The notes under the pieces: generated by a model | The model's database searches: none | What the model was told of the DNA's origin: nothing | The model's input: only the letters and a program-made list of their open reading frames with translations | Shown: piece after piece, positions 11,921 through 24,695 of the stretch | Layout of the letters: each line of letters opens with the position of its first letter | Position numbering within the stretch: position 1 is the stretch's first letter | Source: Motacilla alba alba | Taxonomy: Eukaryota; Chordata; Aves; Passeriformes; Motacillidae | NCBI RefSeq assembly: GCF_015832195.1 | Contig: NC_052020.1 | Span: forward strand, 6,764,254-6,828,253 | Reading direction: 5' to 3' | DNA: 64,000 bases | Made by a program: the position numbers and the translations under genes

Positions 11921-14900
11921 AGTTCTGATAGTCATGGGAACAATGTCATGTTTTTACTCTCGGTTGTCCGCGGCTGAACCGGGCACGAGTGGATGCTGCC
12001 TCAGAGATGGATTTAAAAAGCACTCAGGCTGTGGCAGCGGGATATGGAAATTATGTTTTTATTTACATGCTCCTGATAGTTCTGTCTGGGAACACTTGTG
12101 TGTCTTGCCAGCTACTCTGGTACCCGGTAGCTATCCTGTCTTTCCACCAATGGTTTTCGCAGACTTCTGCCAAGTTGTTTCTCTTGTGTTATGAAAGAGA
12201 TAAAAATAAAATGGGCTGGACCTTGATCAAGAAATGATTTTAGATAGAGTTTGGCAACAGAAGCAGACCCTCTGCAACATTTTCCATTGTACAGGCTCTC
12301 CCTTTTTGTTAACTGGGCAGTATGATGAATTGCTAGTTTCACTTCTTAAAGTGCAAGAACAAAGACAATGACACTATGGAAAATAAAAAGGATGTCCAGA
12401 GTATTGAGTTTAAATTTAAATCTATCTCTCACAGAAAGCCAAATTTAACTACAAAGATAGAAACACACCTCAGAGGGATATTGCTGAAGTCAAAGGAACA
12501 GGGATATCTTTAAAATTCACTGAGATAAGTGGACTAAATCCTTTTGGTCCAATTTCTGAGGGAGATACCAGCATTGTTTCAAAGATCTTATTGTCATGTC
12601 AGTATTTGTCACATTAATGCTATTCATCTGTGTTCAGTATATTAAATTATTTATCCTCAGTGATTTTGCTCTTTGAAAATTGGGAGATGTGGATAAAACA
12701 TAGTTTTAAAGAAAATGGAATTAATAAAAATTTGTAAATAATTAGGAATTTACCAAATCACATTATGTAATATTGAGACCTCTCCTATCAAACCAGATTA
12801 TTTCTGATTTTGGTTGCACTTCTCAGTGATTTTTTTTTGTTGATGTCAAAATGTATAAAGGTCATTACAAAACCGAAATGTTTTTTCATGACAGTCCTGT
12901 GGTGGCTGTTAAACCCCTGCTCTGTGGTGTGATAAAACATCTTCCTGCCTGGGTAGGTATCAAAAAGTCTTTGTCCCTTTCCCTGCGCTTTATCCTGTGG
13001 CAAACTCCTGTCAAATTTGCTGCTCCTAAGAGATTTTCTAGGTTTTTGGTTCTAATTGAATAAGGGAGTTTCAGGCGATTTCCTGGAGTTAGAGGAGTTG
13101 GAGTGACCATCTGTGGCGCTGAAAGAGTCATTAACTTTCCATGGCCATTTCCACCCATTGTCCTCCTTTTAGGCTATGCATAAGGATTCCAGTTAGCAAA
13201 CCAAATGGGACTGATGGGTTGGGTTTTTGTGTCAGGGAAACACCTGTCCATTAAGAAGAAAACTGAGGCTTCCCACTTTTTCTTTTCAAGTGGATCAGTG
13301 CAGGACTGTCAGTTGGGAGCAACATTTGGTCAGGGGCAATCTGGTCCAGGCTGCTCCGAATCCACGACCCCAAAACTGGAAGGAGTTGTTTCCTGATCAG
13401 CCTATTTCTTCAGGGAGGAAGTTTAGACTGCAACATAATTTTGGGCAGTGAAGCAGCACTTGTATAACTTTAATTATGCTTGGCTATAGTTTCAGCAATC
13501 TTTTTCTAACAGAATTCTCACCAATGATTGTGGGTTTTTTTTTTAATGAGTGTTCTTATCTGGTGTGGAATTAGGGTGTCATCAAGCAGAGAGATCCTGC
13601 ATACTGATTTATTAAATGGCTTAACAACTGGCAAATTCAAAGTGGAAGATAACTTTATTTGTTATAAGTTTTTTTTGCACTTCCTATTAAAAAGCTATTT
13701 GCTTTTCTCTTAAGGGTCAGACAAGTACTTTGCATTCACTACCTCTATAGATGATCTTTTCTTCCCTCAGGAGCTGGTGTATCATTAGCCAATTTCCGCC
13801 ACATTAGCAAATTCTTCTTCTCAGTTAATCCTTGTGTGTGTTTTATGTGATTGTTCTGATCTCTACTTTTGTCTTAAAATGTTGTTCGGTGTCCTGGGCT
13901 TATAGGAGTTGTCATTCCTGTGACATCTGCATTTCAGGAGCAGGGTTTCCTGTCCTTTCTGGGGTAAAATTTCCAAAGTGGGCTTGGAAAGTGGAATACA
14001 ATTGTCACTTTCTCTCTACAGCTCCTACAGGGTTACAAGTTCTCTATGGAGGTGGTACAAAACCTTTCTTCCTACACAGTGGATTTTTTTTTTTAAGTAA
14101 TTCAGCAACAGGAATCAAAAAAACAGTATGGAAAACACGGAGATGAAGTATTCTGTAGCAGTTCTTTCCTTGAAGGACCAGTTTGGATGCACAAACATCT
14201 TGGCAATGGAAGGATTTTTTTTTTGCAAGAATAATGATTATTATTCAACAACTTCAGTGAATGTTGTGGAAATGAATGGTAGTTGAAGTAAGGAACCAAG
14301 TAATGGCTTTTTGGAGCAACAAAAAAGAAAAAGGAGAAAGAAAAATGTACCCCTATTTTATCAAATTGACTTTGTATCTACCTGTCTTTTGGATGTTTGA
14401 CTAAATTGATGAATTTATACTCTGGGACTTTCAGAACATTACACTTTGTTGAAAGGCTTCTGGTGAAGACGTGATTCTCTGTACCAAGGCTCAGAGAGGA
14501 ACAAGATATTATAGTTAATTATTATCACATCCTGCACATGGAAAAGAAAACACTGACTGGGTTTTTTTTAATTTGCATTTGGTCTGGTTTTTTAGGTCCC
14601 TCATGATAGACTGCCTCTCTTTCGTGTTAAAATATTGCAAAGGTGGTGTTTTTTGAATGATCCACCTCTCTAAGTGGCTGCAATTTCATAGCAAGTGCTC
14701 TGAAATCTTTTCTGGATGAGATTGGAAGAAATCAGACCTAGAAATTCAGAAGAAATGAAGACACAACTTCATTCAGCTCTTTTTGATGTTGGAACTAAGC
14801 ACAAGTGTCTAATTATTGAAATATTATTATTAAACAATGTTTAATACTATCCTCCTTTTTTCCAGCTGTAACTTGTGGTAATTGGTCTCTGAACAGATTT

Positions 14901-15014
14901 TTTGTGGTGCACAGAATTTGACCCTTAATGCCAGCATTAGATGGACAGTGAAAAGCTTGTGAATTTTCAAGGTCTTCAGCCCTCTATTGTTACAAGGCAT
15001 CAAGTTCCTTTTCA
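11921..15014. other. Unique noncoding sequence
   Basis: No gene or mobile element that I can support. Poly(T) runs occur near 12830, 13530, 14085 and 14215. The frames at 11901-12237, 12886-13158 and 13832-14146 show no domain and conflict with each other. Confidence 0.5.
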
Positions 15015-15312
15015 CTTTTTCTTTTTCTTTTTCTTTTTCTTTTTCTTTTTCTTTTTCTTTTTTTTTCTTTTTCTTTTTCTTTTTCTTTTTTTTTCTTTTT
15101 CTTTTTTTTTCTTTTTCTTTTTCTTTTTCTTTTTCTTTTTCTTTTTCTTTTTCTTTTTCTTTTTCTTTTTCTTTTTCTTTTTCTTTTTCTTTTTCTTTTT
15201 CTTTTTCTTTTTCTTTTTCTTTTTCTTTTTCTTTTTCTTTTTCTTTTCCTTTTTCTTTTTCTTTTCCTTTTTCTTCTTTTTTTTTTTTTTCTTCTTCTTC
15301 TTCTCCTTCTTT
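15015..15312. repeat. (CTTTTT)n polypyrimidine microsatellite
   Basis: 298 bp of uninterrupted pyrimidine on the top strand, built mainly on a CTTTTT hexamer with a few longer T spacers and a variant (CTT)n end at about 15291-15312. All-pyrimidine/all-purine tracts of this length can form triplex (H-DNA) and are slippage-prone. The 120-160 codon open frames across it on both strands (poly-Phe/Ser on plus, poly-Lys/Glu or Lys/Arg on minus) are artefacts of a hexamer without stop codons. Confidence 0.97.
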
Positions 15313-15917
15313 GATCCACATCTGCTGTAATTTGGCAGACAGCTTTGGATTTCCTTCTCTTTTCTAGAATCTGTGGCCACATAAGTTATCAGCTATAAAA
15401 AGGCCAGAAACAGAAAGCCTGTCCTTGACGTACCCTGTGGAATCAAAAAACAAAAAGCAAACCATTTCCTACGACTTTGTCCTGTTGGTAATTGCTGTTG
15501 GAGCTTGCCAGGAGGAACAGGGCCTGTCTTCAGGTCAGGATGGTAAACTCCAGTGTCCTGCCCTACTAAAGAAAGCTCAGTTTTTGTTTCCTGCAGAGTC
15601 TGAGAGCCAAACTTGGGAGCAGGGGAAGAGCAGAAGGGTGGGCAGGGGCTGTGTTCAAAATGGAGAAGTGCAGCAACCAAGAGGGAGCAGCAGGATGAGG
15701 AGCAGCCCCACTGTAGTTTCTGGTCTTACTTCATAATTTAGAGACTTGCAGCTTAAAACTGCAGGTGTGGACTTTTTGACTGATATTGTATTGCTGTGAG
15801 GACGTGACAGAATCACTATCAGGGGATCAGGAATAACTTAAATACAACAATTTATGAATAGTTTACATTTATTGTTGGATGATGTGAATCACTCTTTAGA
15901 AACACTCCTTCCCTTGT
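15313..15917. other. Unique noncoding sequence
   Basis: Separates the pyrimidine tract from the CR1 insertion. No gene recognised. Confidence 0.5.
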
Positions 15918-16203
15918 AGAATCATAGAGTTGTTTAGGTTGGAAAAAACCTCCAAGATCACCAAGTCCAATCTTTGCCCCACCATGTTCACCACTAAACC
16001 ATGTCTCCAGGTGCCACATTTTCATGGCTTTTAAATACTTCCAGGAATGGTGACTCCATCACCCTGGGCAGCCTGTTCCAGTGCTTGACAACCCTTTTGG
16101 TGAAGAAATTTTTCCTAATATCCAATCTAAACCTCCCCTGGTGCAACTTGAGATCATTTCCTATTGTCCCCTCACTTGCTAACCTGGGAGAAGAGACCTT
16201 CAC
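15918..16203 (-). mobile_element. CR1 LINE, 5'-truncated 3' end
   Basis: On the minus strand this encodes the last part of CR1 ORF2: a frame with KLHQGRFRLDIRKNFFTKRV followed by HWNRLPR and LEVFKSH, the hallmark end of the avian CR1 reverse-transcriptase protein. A stop and the short 3' UTR follow. The 3' end carries the typical AATCATAGAG-type terminus (complement of the ATTCTATGATT tail repeat) at the left edge. Similarity fades at about 16200, so only some 285 bp of a roughly 4.5-kb element is present, the usual 5' truncation from target-primed reverse transcription. The coding remnant lacks the catalytic domain and cannot be active. Confidence 0.93.
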
Positions 16204-19200
16204 TGTCCATAGAGGAACCTTTCCTGGCAGGTCTGAGCTTTTGGGATAATGTGTGCAGCAGTTAAAGCTTGGGCAGACACATTTCAGGCGTCCCCTTTTT
16301 CCAAACCACGGTGAATTTTTCTAGACTGTAGATTCGTAATACACATCAAACCAAAAGAGATCATCGGTGTGGCTTTTACTACAGGAAGTTAAGAATGACT
16401 AATATCATAACTAATAAAATATTGGTCATTATATATGAGTGCTTTAAGAATTCTCAACTAATATTATAAAAACACCGACTTGTAGAGGCTTTTGATTTAA
16501 AGACAAGGCTCACTAAAACTCACTTTGGACCAAAGCACATCAGCTGGAGTTTGGTTGGATGTCACAAACACAAGGACGTCAAAACTTGTGAGTTAGGCCT
16601 TCAGAAAGGATGAGACTGACTCAGAAATAGAAAGACTGTATTGTGACTCAGCCAGTTTTTTGAGCTTGACTGTTTTCCAGGCATGGAAACTTGTAAGGGG
16701 TAGTTATTACTGGACAAAAGGCTACCACCAGGAACTCTCAGAAAACACCAACCGCCTCCAACAAAGCTGTGAGAATTGGTGCCAGTTATAGCTCTGAGTG
16801 ACTTCTGCAGCAGCAGGGTCCCTCCAGGGGGGACACTTGGATGACCAGGCTCGCAGGAGTGGCTGCATGGAAAACAGTCACAAAATTACACTGTAATTCC
16901 CAGCTCTGGGAGCCCTAACTCTGCCCATCCAGAGGGACAGGAAAAGTGACTGAATATGAGTGATTCTGCTTTCACCTTAGACGGTGACCTCAGGGACAAG
17001 AGGATTGTGCCACTTACACACAGAACTAAGTTTACCTTAATGTTTGGATAATAAAATTAGTCAACTCTGATGGATTAAAGCAAGAGGAATGGGGAGAGTA
17101 CAATCTCTGATAACAATCTTCTCTCCCGCCTGGTTTATACAAGAAGCACTTCCTTCTGTGCTTCCCTGCTTTCTCAAGGCACTTTGTTTCAGTCTTCTTT
17201 GATCACTGCTAATGAGGAAATTGCTTCCACTGCCTGCATTGCATTTACACTTGGAACACAGAGCACCCAGCTAATGTTCAGTGGTTGATTAGCCCTGTAG
17301 CTTTAAGGGACAATTTGAACTTGCAGAGTTACATTTCTTCCCTCTGCAGGTAATGACTGGAAAGAATACAATGAAGGCCTTTATCTCCACGTGAGAATTG
17401 AGAGGAATTTCCAAATGTATTGACTATGTTCTTTGTTACAGCAAAGTTACTAAACTGGTGCCCAGTCATGTTGGCAGGTTCTTTCCTGTGTTTTCTGAAC
17501 ACAACTTTGAAATGTTGGTTGGCTTCAGGTGGGTTGTTCAACACTCCACAAGTGGGGATGATTTTCAGACAGATGATTCAGTAGCCTTTGGAGGAAATGA
17601 ATATCAGTTTAGGTCACAGTCACACTGACGATTCTGTGGTTTGTAGCCAGTTCTCACCCTCCAAGACTTTATGTCAAATTGAGGTGCTCTTGCACAGATA
17701 TTTCTCTGCACAGATTTTTTTTTTTTTTTCCTTTTCAGCAAACTTTTTGTTTTTCAATACTGCTTTTGGTTCAAACAGCTCCAGTTTTTCCTGTTCCTAA
17801 ATGAGTTCATAAATGAGCAGAAAGATCTGAGAGGTTTGGATTGAGTGCATAGGCTCTAGTTTAAACACGAGATTAACCTTAAGCAAGACACCAATCTCAA
17901 TAATATCAGTGGGATTACTCCTGTGCACGTGTTGAGAAGGGCTCAGGAGTATCTGAGCACTGAGCTTGAGGTCTCACATATTTCAGAAGAAACGAGAATT
18001 TCCTGGCTGAGGTACTGCAAATTCAAACTAGAAACCTGCCATGTTCCTTTTTAATAACACAGAGAGTTTTAGATTTTGAATATGTTACATAGTTACTTTA
18101 TTTTGCTGGTCGTGTTTTACTGATGGGAAACCCAAGGCTGAGCTCCTAAAGAAATTAAATTCCTCTTGCATTGGCTGTTGCTGTTCATTTAGGCTCTGTT
18201 ATCTCTGGGTGTTTTGGTGCTAGAAGTATGGCATCACTGTGGGTCTACAGTGGCTCCCCTGTGCTGGATCAAGTCTCCTCTTCTTTTTTTTTTTTTTTCT
18301 TCTTTTTTTCTTTTATAATGGGTGAGATGTGTTTAATTTATTGTAGGAAACTCTTAAAGATGCAAGATCCTTTTTAGAGGCTTCTACAATAGCCGTGAAA
18401 CACTTATTTAATCCCATTGAATGGAGGGTAGATTTACTAGCTGGGCTAGACATGATTTTTGTTCAGGAGTCATCTTGGAGTACATCAAAGTTTAAAGATC
18501 TTTGCAGAAAACCCAAGGAGAAACAAAAGGAGTAAATTTTAAAAGGAACTTTGTCAAGGAGTTTTAGATGTTAAACAGATAGAAAAACCATGGTGGCTTG
18601 ACTGAGATGAGTGTTGGGTTTGCAGAATCGTTACTGATCTGGTGAGACATGCTAATGAGGCACTTTAAATGCAAGTTTGATGGAAAAAGGGGCAATTTCA
18701 TACCAAAGTGCAGCAAGGTTACCGAATCAAAGAAGGTACACTTCAGTTCTGCAAAAGGGGACAATGCTCCATTGTCAGATCCTTTTTCTTTTGACTTTAA
18801 ACATGTTTTAACTACACTACTTACGAAATCGTACAATGTGGCTCACACACTGATTGAGAATTTATGACCAGAAACAAACCTGTTAGGGGAAAAAAGGAAA
18901 ACTGAGTGTGATCCATACTGTAGCTGCAGAAATAGTTTGAATGAGCTTAACCTGAGCACGGTGGGGGGTGCACAATATGGTTTTCAAGCCCAGGGGCCTG
19001 GGACCTGAGTTCAAATAGAATTTCGTCTTTCAATAACAATTTAAAAAACAAGGGAGAGTGCTTAGAGACATCTGTGGCCTCTCAACCTGCGTTAATATAG
19101 ATGTCTCAGTTTTGTCTTGAAAGGCCTCCTTCAGAATTGTGCCTTGTCAACCCATCCACCGTGCCAAATTCCTCAAATTGCATCATGTCTGAAGCTCACA

Positions 19201-19854
19201 AACATCTTGTTTTACTCCCAGTCATTAAAGCTGTTTTGGTAAAAAAATAAAGACCAACACCATCAGTATACTTGGTCTTGCTGCCACGAAAAGTTGCCAC
19301 ACAAATCTTTCAGTTGCATGAAGGAGAATCCAGGCTCCTTTAGGAGATTTATGGAGCGGCTTTTGTGCGTGATTGCTGCACACAAACACAATGAAGTGGC
19401 CTAATTTTTGCCATGCGGTTTGTTAAAAGAATGGACAAAATTCAGTTGCAGCAAAGAGCAGGCTTCCTTCTCCTCATCTGGTTCAGTAGAATTGTACTGG
19501 ATAAAATATAAAACATGTTGCTCTGCCCTGGTGTAACAGAGCCCCAGCTCTAACAGTTAAATTTCACTTACAAGCCATTTTTAATTTTTTGTTTGCAAAA
19601 CTGGAACCTGCCTGTGGCAATAGATTTACCATTTCGCATCTTGTGAAAGGTTGCTCAGCTGGATTCTGAATTTAACCTCCCATTTGTATGGGTTCCCACA
19701 GGCACTCCTAGTCAGAGTCAGAAACCACAGAACTAGCATAAAAGCAAAAAGGTCACTGAAATGGAGAACTCCAACAGTTCCTTTCTCACACCTCAAAATG
19801 GAATTTATATGAGGTTTCAAAAATTGCTTTAATTTTTCTCCACATTTCTCTGGT
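16204..19854. other. Unique noncoding sequence
   Basis: No gene supported. Poly(T)/pyrimidine runs lie near 17716 and 18281-18313. All frames are under 95 codons and unrecognised. Confidence 0.5.
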
Positions 19855-19940
19855 TTTTGGGGTTTTTTTGGTTTAGTTTGGTTTGGTTTTGGGGTTTTTT
19901 GGTTGGTTGGTTGGTTGGTTGGTTTTTTTGGGTTTTTTTG
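19855..19940. repeat. G/T-rich tract with (TTGG)n
   Basis: The top strand is only G and T over nearly the whole span, with about six TTGG units near 19900-19924 and flanking G runs of 3-4. It is part of the window-wide series of G/T tracts. Confidence 0.8.
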
Positions 19941-22900
19941 CTAAGCTTTTAGTTCTTTGTTCTTTTAGTTATATCTTGGTCTAAAAAGGACTATCCCAAT
20001 GTGAAAGTTCTCTTTTTACACTTCAAAATGAAAAATATGTGGTACCTCCATGAGGAGTCCTGTATTGCAAGGCCTTTCTGCAAGACTTTTGTATAGCAGC
20101 TCTATTAAGTAGGGAGGTGTTATTTGACCATTGCATTGAAAAAGATCCACAATAAAGATTATTAGATTCTGTGTAAGTTGGCAAAAAGATCAACTATAGA
20201 TCTACAAACTCCTACAATGTGGCAAAACTGGCTCTTGTTTTGATCCTGCATAGCCAATTTAAGTTGGATTTTCACACTTTGTTTATATTTGGGATTAGTA
20301 AATCTCCCCTAAATAGGAATTTCAAGATTGCATTTAGAAGCATGCAGATTTTATTCAGTTATAGTTTATCACTGGTCAATTTTCCACTGTTTCAAGACAT
20401 CACAGGATATAGATATGTAGACATATATAAATGACTAAAATGAAAATTGTCCGGTTTTATATATGCACCTTTTTTTTTACCATAGAAAATGCCAAAGTCT
20501 AGGTAATAATAATAATAAAGGTTGAAAACTAGGTGGCAGTAATACCCAGCTGTACAGCCCTCCTGTGAGCAATGATGGGATGACTCAGTTTTCTCAGGAA
20601 TTCTGAGGGTGCTGCAGTCCCATACTGAATGGCTCAGCTATTAACAGACAGGAAAAATACAGGACCAAGTGTTCAAATGAGTTCATTTACTTAAAACCAC
20701 AGAGTTAGTTACAGTCTAAAATGGAGTAACAAGAAGAACTGAGGTGAATGTTGTGGAGAACTAATTAATGCAACCAAGCTTGTTTAAATACATAAGTTAA
20801 AAGCAATTTCCTTTCTGCTTGCAGTGAGTGACAGGAGAGGAGGAGCAGTGATTAATTCTGAAGCTCTTGTTTCTCACGGTTGAGGCCAGAGGACAGCAAA
20901 TATTCTAAAGTCCATGAGCAGATTGTTGTTCATGTCAATGGGATGGGCATTCCACTCACGTCAGAATAAGCTAAAAGTAACATGGCTAAAATCAGTGGGA
21001 TCACTCTGTAGAAGGATCTTTATTGGCCGAGGTTGCAGGAGTTGGTGGTGAACATCATCATTTATCTTGGAGGTATGGGCTGAGGCTGCAGCCCTGGAAG
21101 AATTAGACAGCGGTGAGATTTATTGGCTGACTTCATTGTTTAAATGCAGCACGCTTGCCTTAGATTCACACAATTTAATTGCATGTGCAGAGAAGAATGT
21201 GATGCCCTTTTCTGGTGAGCTGAGCTGCCTGTGTGGCAGGGCTGTGCAGGAAGCTTTGGGGAGTCCTGTTCTTCTCTGCCTGACACCACTGGAAATACCT
21301 GATATCAGCTTTATTCCTATAAACTGGGGTTTTTTGAAAGAACAGAGCTGTCTGAGCTACCATGCTGGCAGACATTGTAGAGATTTGTTCTGTATTTGAT
21401 TTCAATTTATGTAGCTCTGTCTCTGACAAAGATCTTCTGATGTCTGCTCCTTTTCCAAAGAAATGGTTTTGTACTTTGCATAATCTTGATGTCCTGTGTT
21501 AAACTCAGGATAAATCCATGGCACTCCTGCCCCTAATATAATCCTGCTTCCTCCAGTTCTCAAAAGAGAAATATTAAATTTATAATGACTCCTTCTTCTG
21601 TGCCACGTGTTGAGTCTAAATAGGATATAGCAGTGATCTTAATGTCAAGAACTATCTTTTCCCAAACCAAGCAATAACAGGAGGGCAATTCATCTCAGCT
21701 GTAGGGTACTGGCAGGTACCAGTCACTGACTGACAAGCTAACCAATAGGTAACTACCAATAGTGATGGTTTTCCTTAAAACTAATAGCTCATTTAACTTT
21801 CTAAACAACTCTTGTTTTCCCCAGCCTGTGTTTTCATTCTTCCTGACCCAGTCTTCCTTTGCATAACAGTGAGGCCTATCAGCCCAGTTTTTCTAGTGCT
21901 TTTTGAAAGGTGTGATAAGATTATTTTATCTGCCTTTTTTTTTTTTAAATATATATTCAGGTTTTCATTGTATTAGGAAATAAATGCTGTGTCTTTTGTA
22001 CCTGAGCCAAACTGACTCCAGCCTCTCCCAAACCAGGGATCCTGCAGGGATGGGAGGAATTTTGACCTGCTCCTAAGGACATGGGGAGTATGATCTGGGG
22101 TAACTTAGTAATTCTGGGGGTTGTGTAAGTAAGCACAAGCTGTCTGGGGTACAGGCTCTCTTTAGTGATTATCCCCACCTCTTCAGGTATGAAGCCAACT
22201 ATACACACCTCCCCTCTGCAAGCTGGGAGCTTGCTCATAAGCACCAAAGCCATCCCTGTGAATTTTTCTCTATATGTAGTTTGTGGGGTTAGAGTGCTCT
22301 TGATGACAGGCTTGTCCTTGCTCTCCTACAGGAAAAACTTTTCCATGCTGCTGGAAACGTGAAATCAAAACTAAGGCAAACATTTGTGGACTTTTGCCCC
22401 AGCAACTGTTGTTTTGATGAACAGAGCTAAGGGCCTGTTGGATATGATTCAATGTTTTAAACTCAAAAAAAAAAAAAAAATTCTATAGCTCTGTATTGTC
22501 AAGAGTTCCTGTTGCTTCTAAGAATGCAACTTAAAACAAACAAACCAAGCCGTGATAGATAGAGTTATCAGCAATTCAGAAGTAACATCAGAGATCTGCT
22601 GAGGGTAATTCACGTTGCCTTAAGCACACTTTACATTCACATCATAAACAGTAGGATATCTCTGATGGCTTTCATGTCTCTGACTCTGCTTTTGCTTTTA
22701 CTTGGGTGTCAACCAGATGGCACTTCCGTCCCTTCATTTATTCCAACAGCCTCTCTAAGGCCAAAGCTCCTGGTGATGGAAACTTTGTCTAAGAAAGGAG
22801 AAAAAGAGTCAGTGTAAAATTGGATGCGTTGGCAGGATTGTGTTCCCTCCCACGCCCCATGTGATTGTACCTTGCAGAAGGTGATGCTACATTTTCCTGC

Positions 22901-24167
22901 AGAATGTTGCATAACAAAAGGCAATGGTAAAGAGAATTCTTTACTCTTCCTGGAAAAGGCAGCCGGATCTTCCATATTTAAAGGTAACTAGAAGTAAATA
23001 ATTAACATTAAAAATTTGGAAGTCAAAATACTACTTGAGTCTATATATGCTGAGGTACAAGAACCCAAGTATTTAGGAAGGAAGATATTTTTCTGTGCAC
23101 TGTTTTCCCAGTCACCCTTCATAAATCAGTAAAGAAAGGTGTCTCTGTTTCAGTTAGTTGCACATGCCTGAAGAAAATTAATATGCTTGCCTTAAAATGC
23201 AACATGTATCTTCACTTTTTGAACCTTCCAATAAGTCCAGAGAAATAATTTCTATGTCTGGAACTCGAAGACAATTTTGCCTTTTATCTTGGTGGCATCA
23301 GGACCGAGCCTCAGCATTACATTTCCATGGCAGTCGCTTATGCATTACATCAAAATGAGAAATGGAAGTTTTCCAGCAAAAGAAATATTCGTTCCTAAAC
23401 GAGTCTTTTTTTGGTCTTGGCTCTGTGAACATGTACGACCATTTTTTGTGTGCACCCAAATCTTCAGGATAATAAGCCTGTAAAAGCTTTTTTTTTTTAA
23501 CATATGGCATAATGCTAAGGTAATAAACCAGTCAATGCTATGAACAGAATACACTAATTGTGATGAAAGCCTTAAGTATTCCAGGCAGAATTCTATTTAC
23601 AGAAATGTTCAAGGTTGAACAGCCTGTGGAACACATTCTTTTTTTGTGGTCACTGAACAACTGCTGTCACTGACCTTTTTTTCTTTTCAAGGGCTAGACA
23701 CAGGTACAGCAATTGTAGAGATTTAAAGTTATTCAGACCCAAATGAGCCCCGTGTCACCTATTTTCATTTTTGACTGGATTTGCCAGTAAGCGGTCCAAA
23801 GTATCCTTACAGCATTATAACAAAGGTGTAAATGCTGAGATGCACTGTTTTGTGCCCATCTCTTTCCCTTTACTAGCATTCTTTGGTAAACAAACTCTAC
23901 AATCTGATCCTGAAAACCTTCCTCACTCCTGCTGGAATCTGGATTTTCAGGCTGGAGGATTACCTTTATAAAAAACCTACAGATAACATCAAGGAAGTCT
24001 TCCTTACTCAATCCATGTAGGAAATTATTTTTTATTTTCCTTCTTTTTTAAAATTTATTTATTTATTTACATTTATAACACAACTAGATTTTATTTTCTT
24101 AGACAACGGTGTCATTTAGCTTGTAGATTAGTTATGAGTGTTTAGAAAGTGCTAAAGACAACCAAAA
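19941..24167. other. Unique noncoding sequence
   Basis: No gene or element recognised. It contains a poly(A) run of 16 (22465-22480) and an AT-rich stretch just before 24100. The frames at 21067-21399, 21957-22253 and 22709-22975 have no identifiable domain. Confidence 0.5.
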
Positions 24168-24354
24168 TCTCTCCTCTCCTCTCCTCTCCTCTCCTCTCCT
24201 CTCCTCTCCTCTCCTCTCCTCTCCTCTCCTCTCCTCTCCTCTCCTCTCCTCTCCTCTCCTCTCCTCTCCTCTCCTCTCCTCTCCTCTCCTCTCCTCTCCT
24301 CTCCTCTCCTCTCCTCTCCTCTCCTCTCCTCTTCCTTTCTCCTTCTTTCTCCTT
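24168..24354. repeat. (CTCCT)32 microsatellite in a 187-bp pyrimidine tract
   Basis: Thirty-two perfect CTCCT units (24171-24330) are followed by a degenerate C/T extension. The complementary strand is GA-rich, giving triplex potential. Open frames with RGEE-type or LLSSP-type repeats across it are artefacts. Perfect homogeneity over 160 bp suggests a young, highly mutable array. Confidence 0.97.
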
Positions 24355-24487
24355 ATTTCTCTTTCTTCCACTAGAAAGAAAGGAGGAATTCCTTTCTCCC
24401 CCAAAATCCACCTACACTGAGACCACCAGTTCCTGAATTTCCAGCCCTTTGGTGCTGCATGTTCTTATATGGCTCACTGGAAAGTGA

Positions 24488-24525
24488 CCATTCAGTGAGT
24501 GTGTCACCATTCAGTGAGTGTGTCA
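24488..24525. repeat. Tandem duplication, 2 x 19 bp
   Basis: The unit CCATTCAGTGAGTGTGTCA occurs twice in perfect tandem. It sits between two pentanucleotide arrays, so this 500-bp stretch has had repeated slippage or duplication. Confidence 0.9.
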
Positions 24526-24653
24526 CTTACATATCAAACCAATCTGCTGCTGTCAATATCCTTTTAGAGGTGAATACTTGGGCAAAGAACTCTTCCTTTG
24601 GAATGTGATGCCTTTCCCCAGCAGTTCCTGTTCCATATCTGCAGCCACACAAC

Positions 24654-24695
24654 CCTGTCCTGTCCTGTCCTGTCCTGTCCTGTCCTGTCCTGTCC
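24654..24695. repeat. (CCTGT)8 microsatellite
   Basis: About 8.4 perfect copies of CCTGT. A 171-codon frame crossing it (24598-25113, plus) gains much of its length from this stop-free repeat and is not recognised as a protein. Confidence 0.95.

Noticed and set aside
14830..15382. Open frames of 120-160 codons rich in KEKE, KRKR or poly-Phe/Ser
   Set aside because: They are translations of the CTTTTT hexamer tract, open in several frames on both strands because the repeat has no stop codons.
24132..24436. Frames encoding RGEE or LLSSP repeats
   Set aside because: Products of the (CTCCT)32 array.
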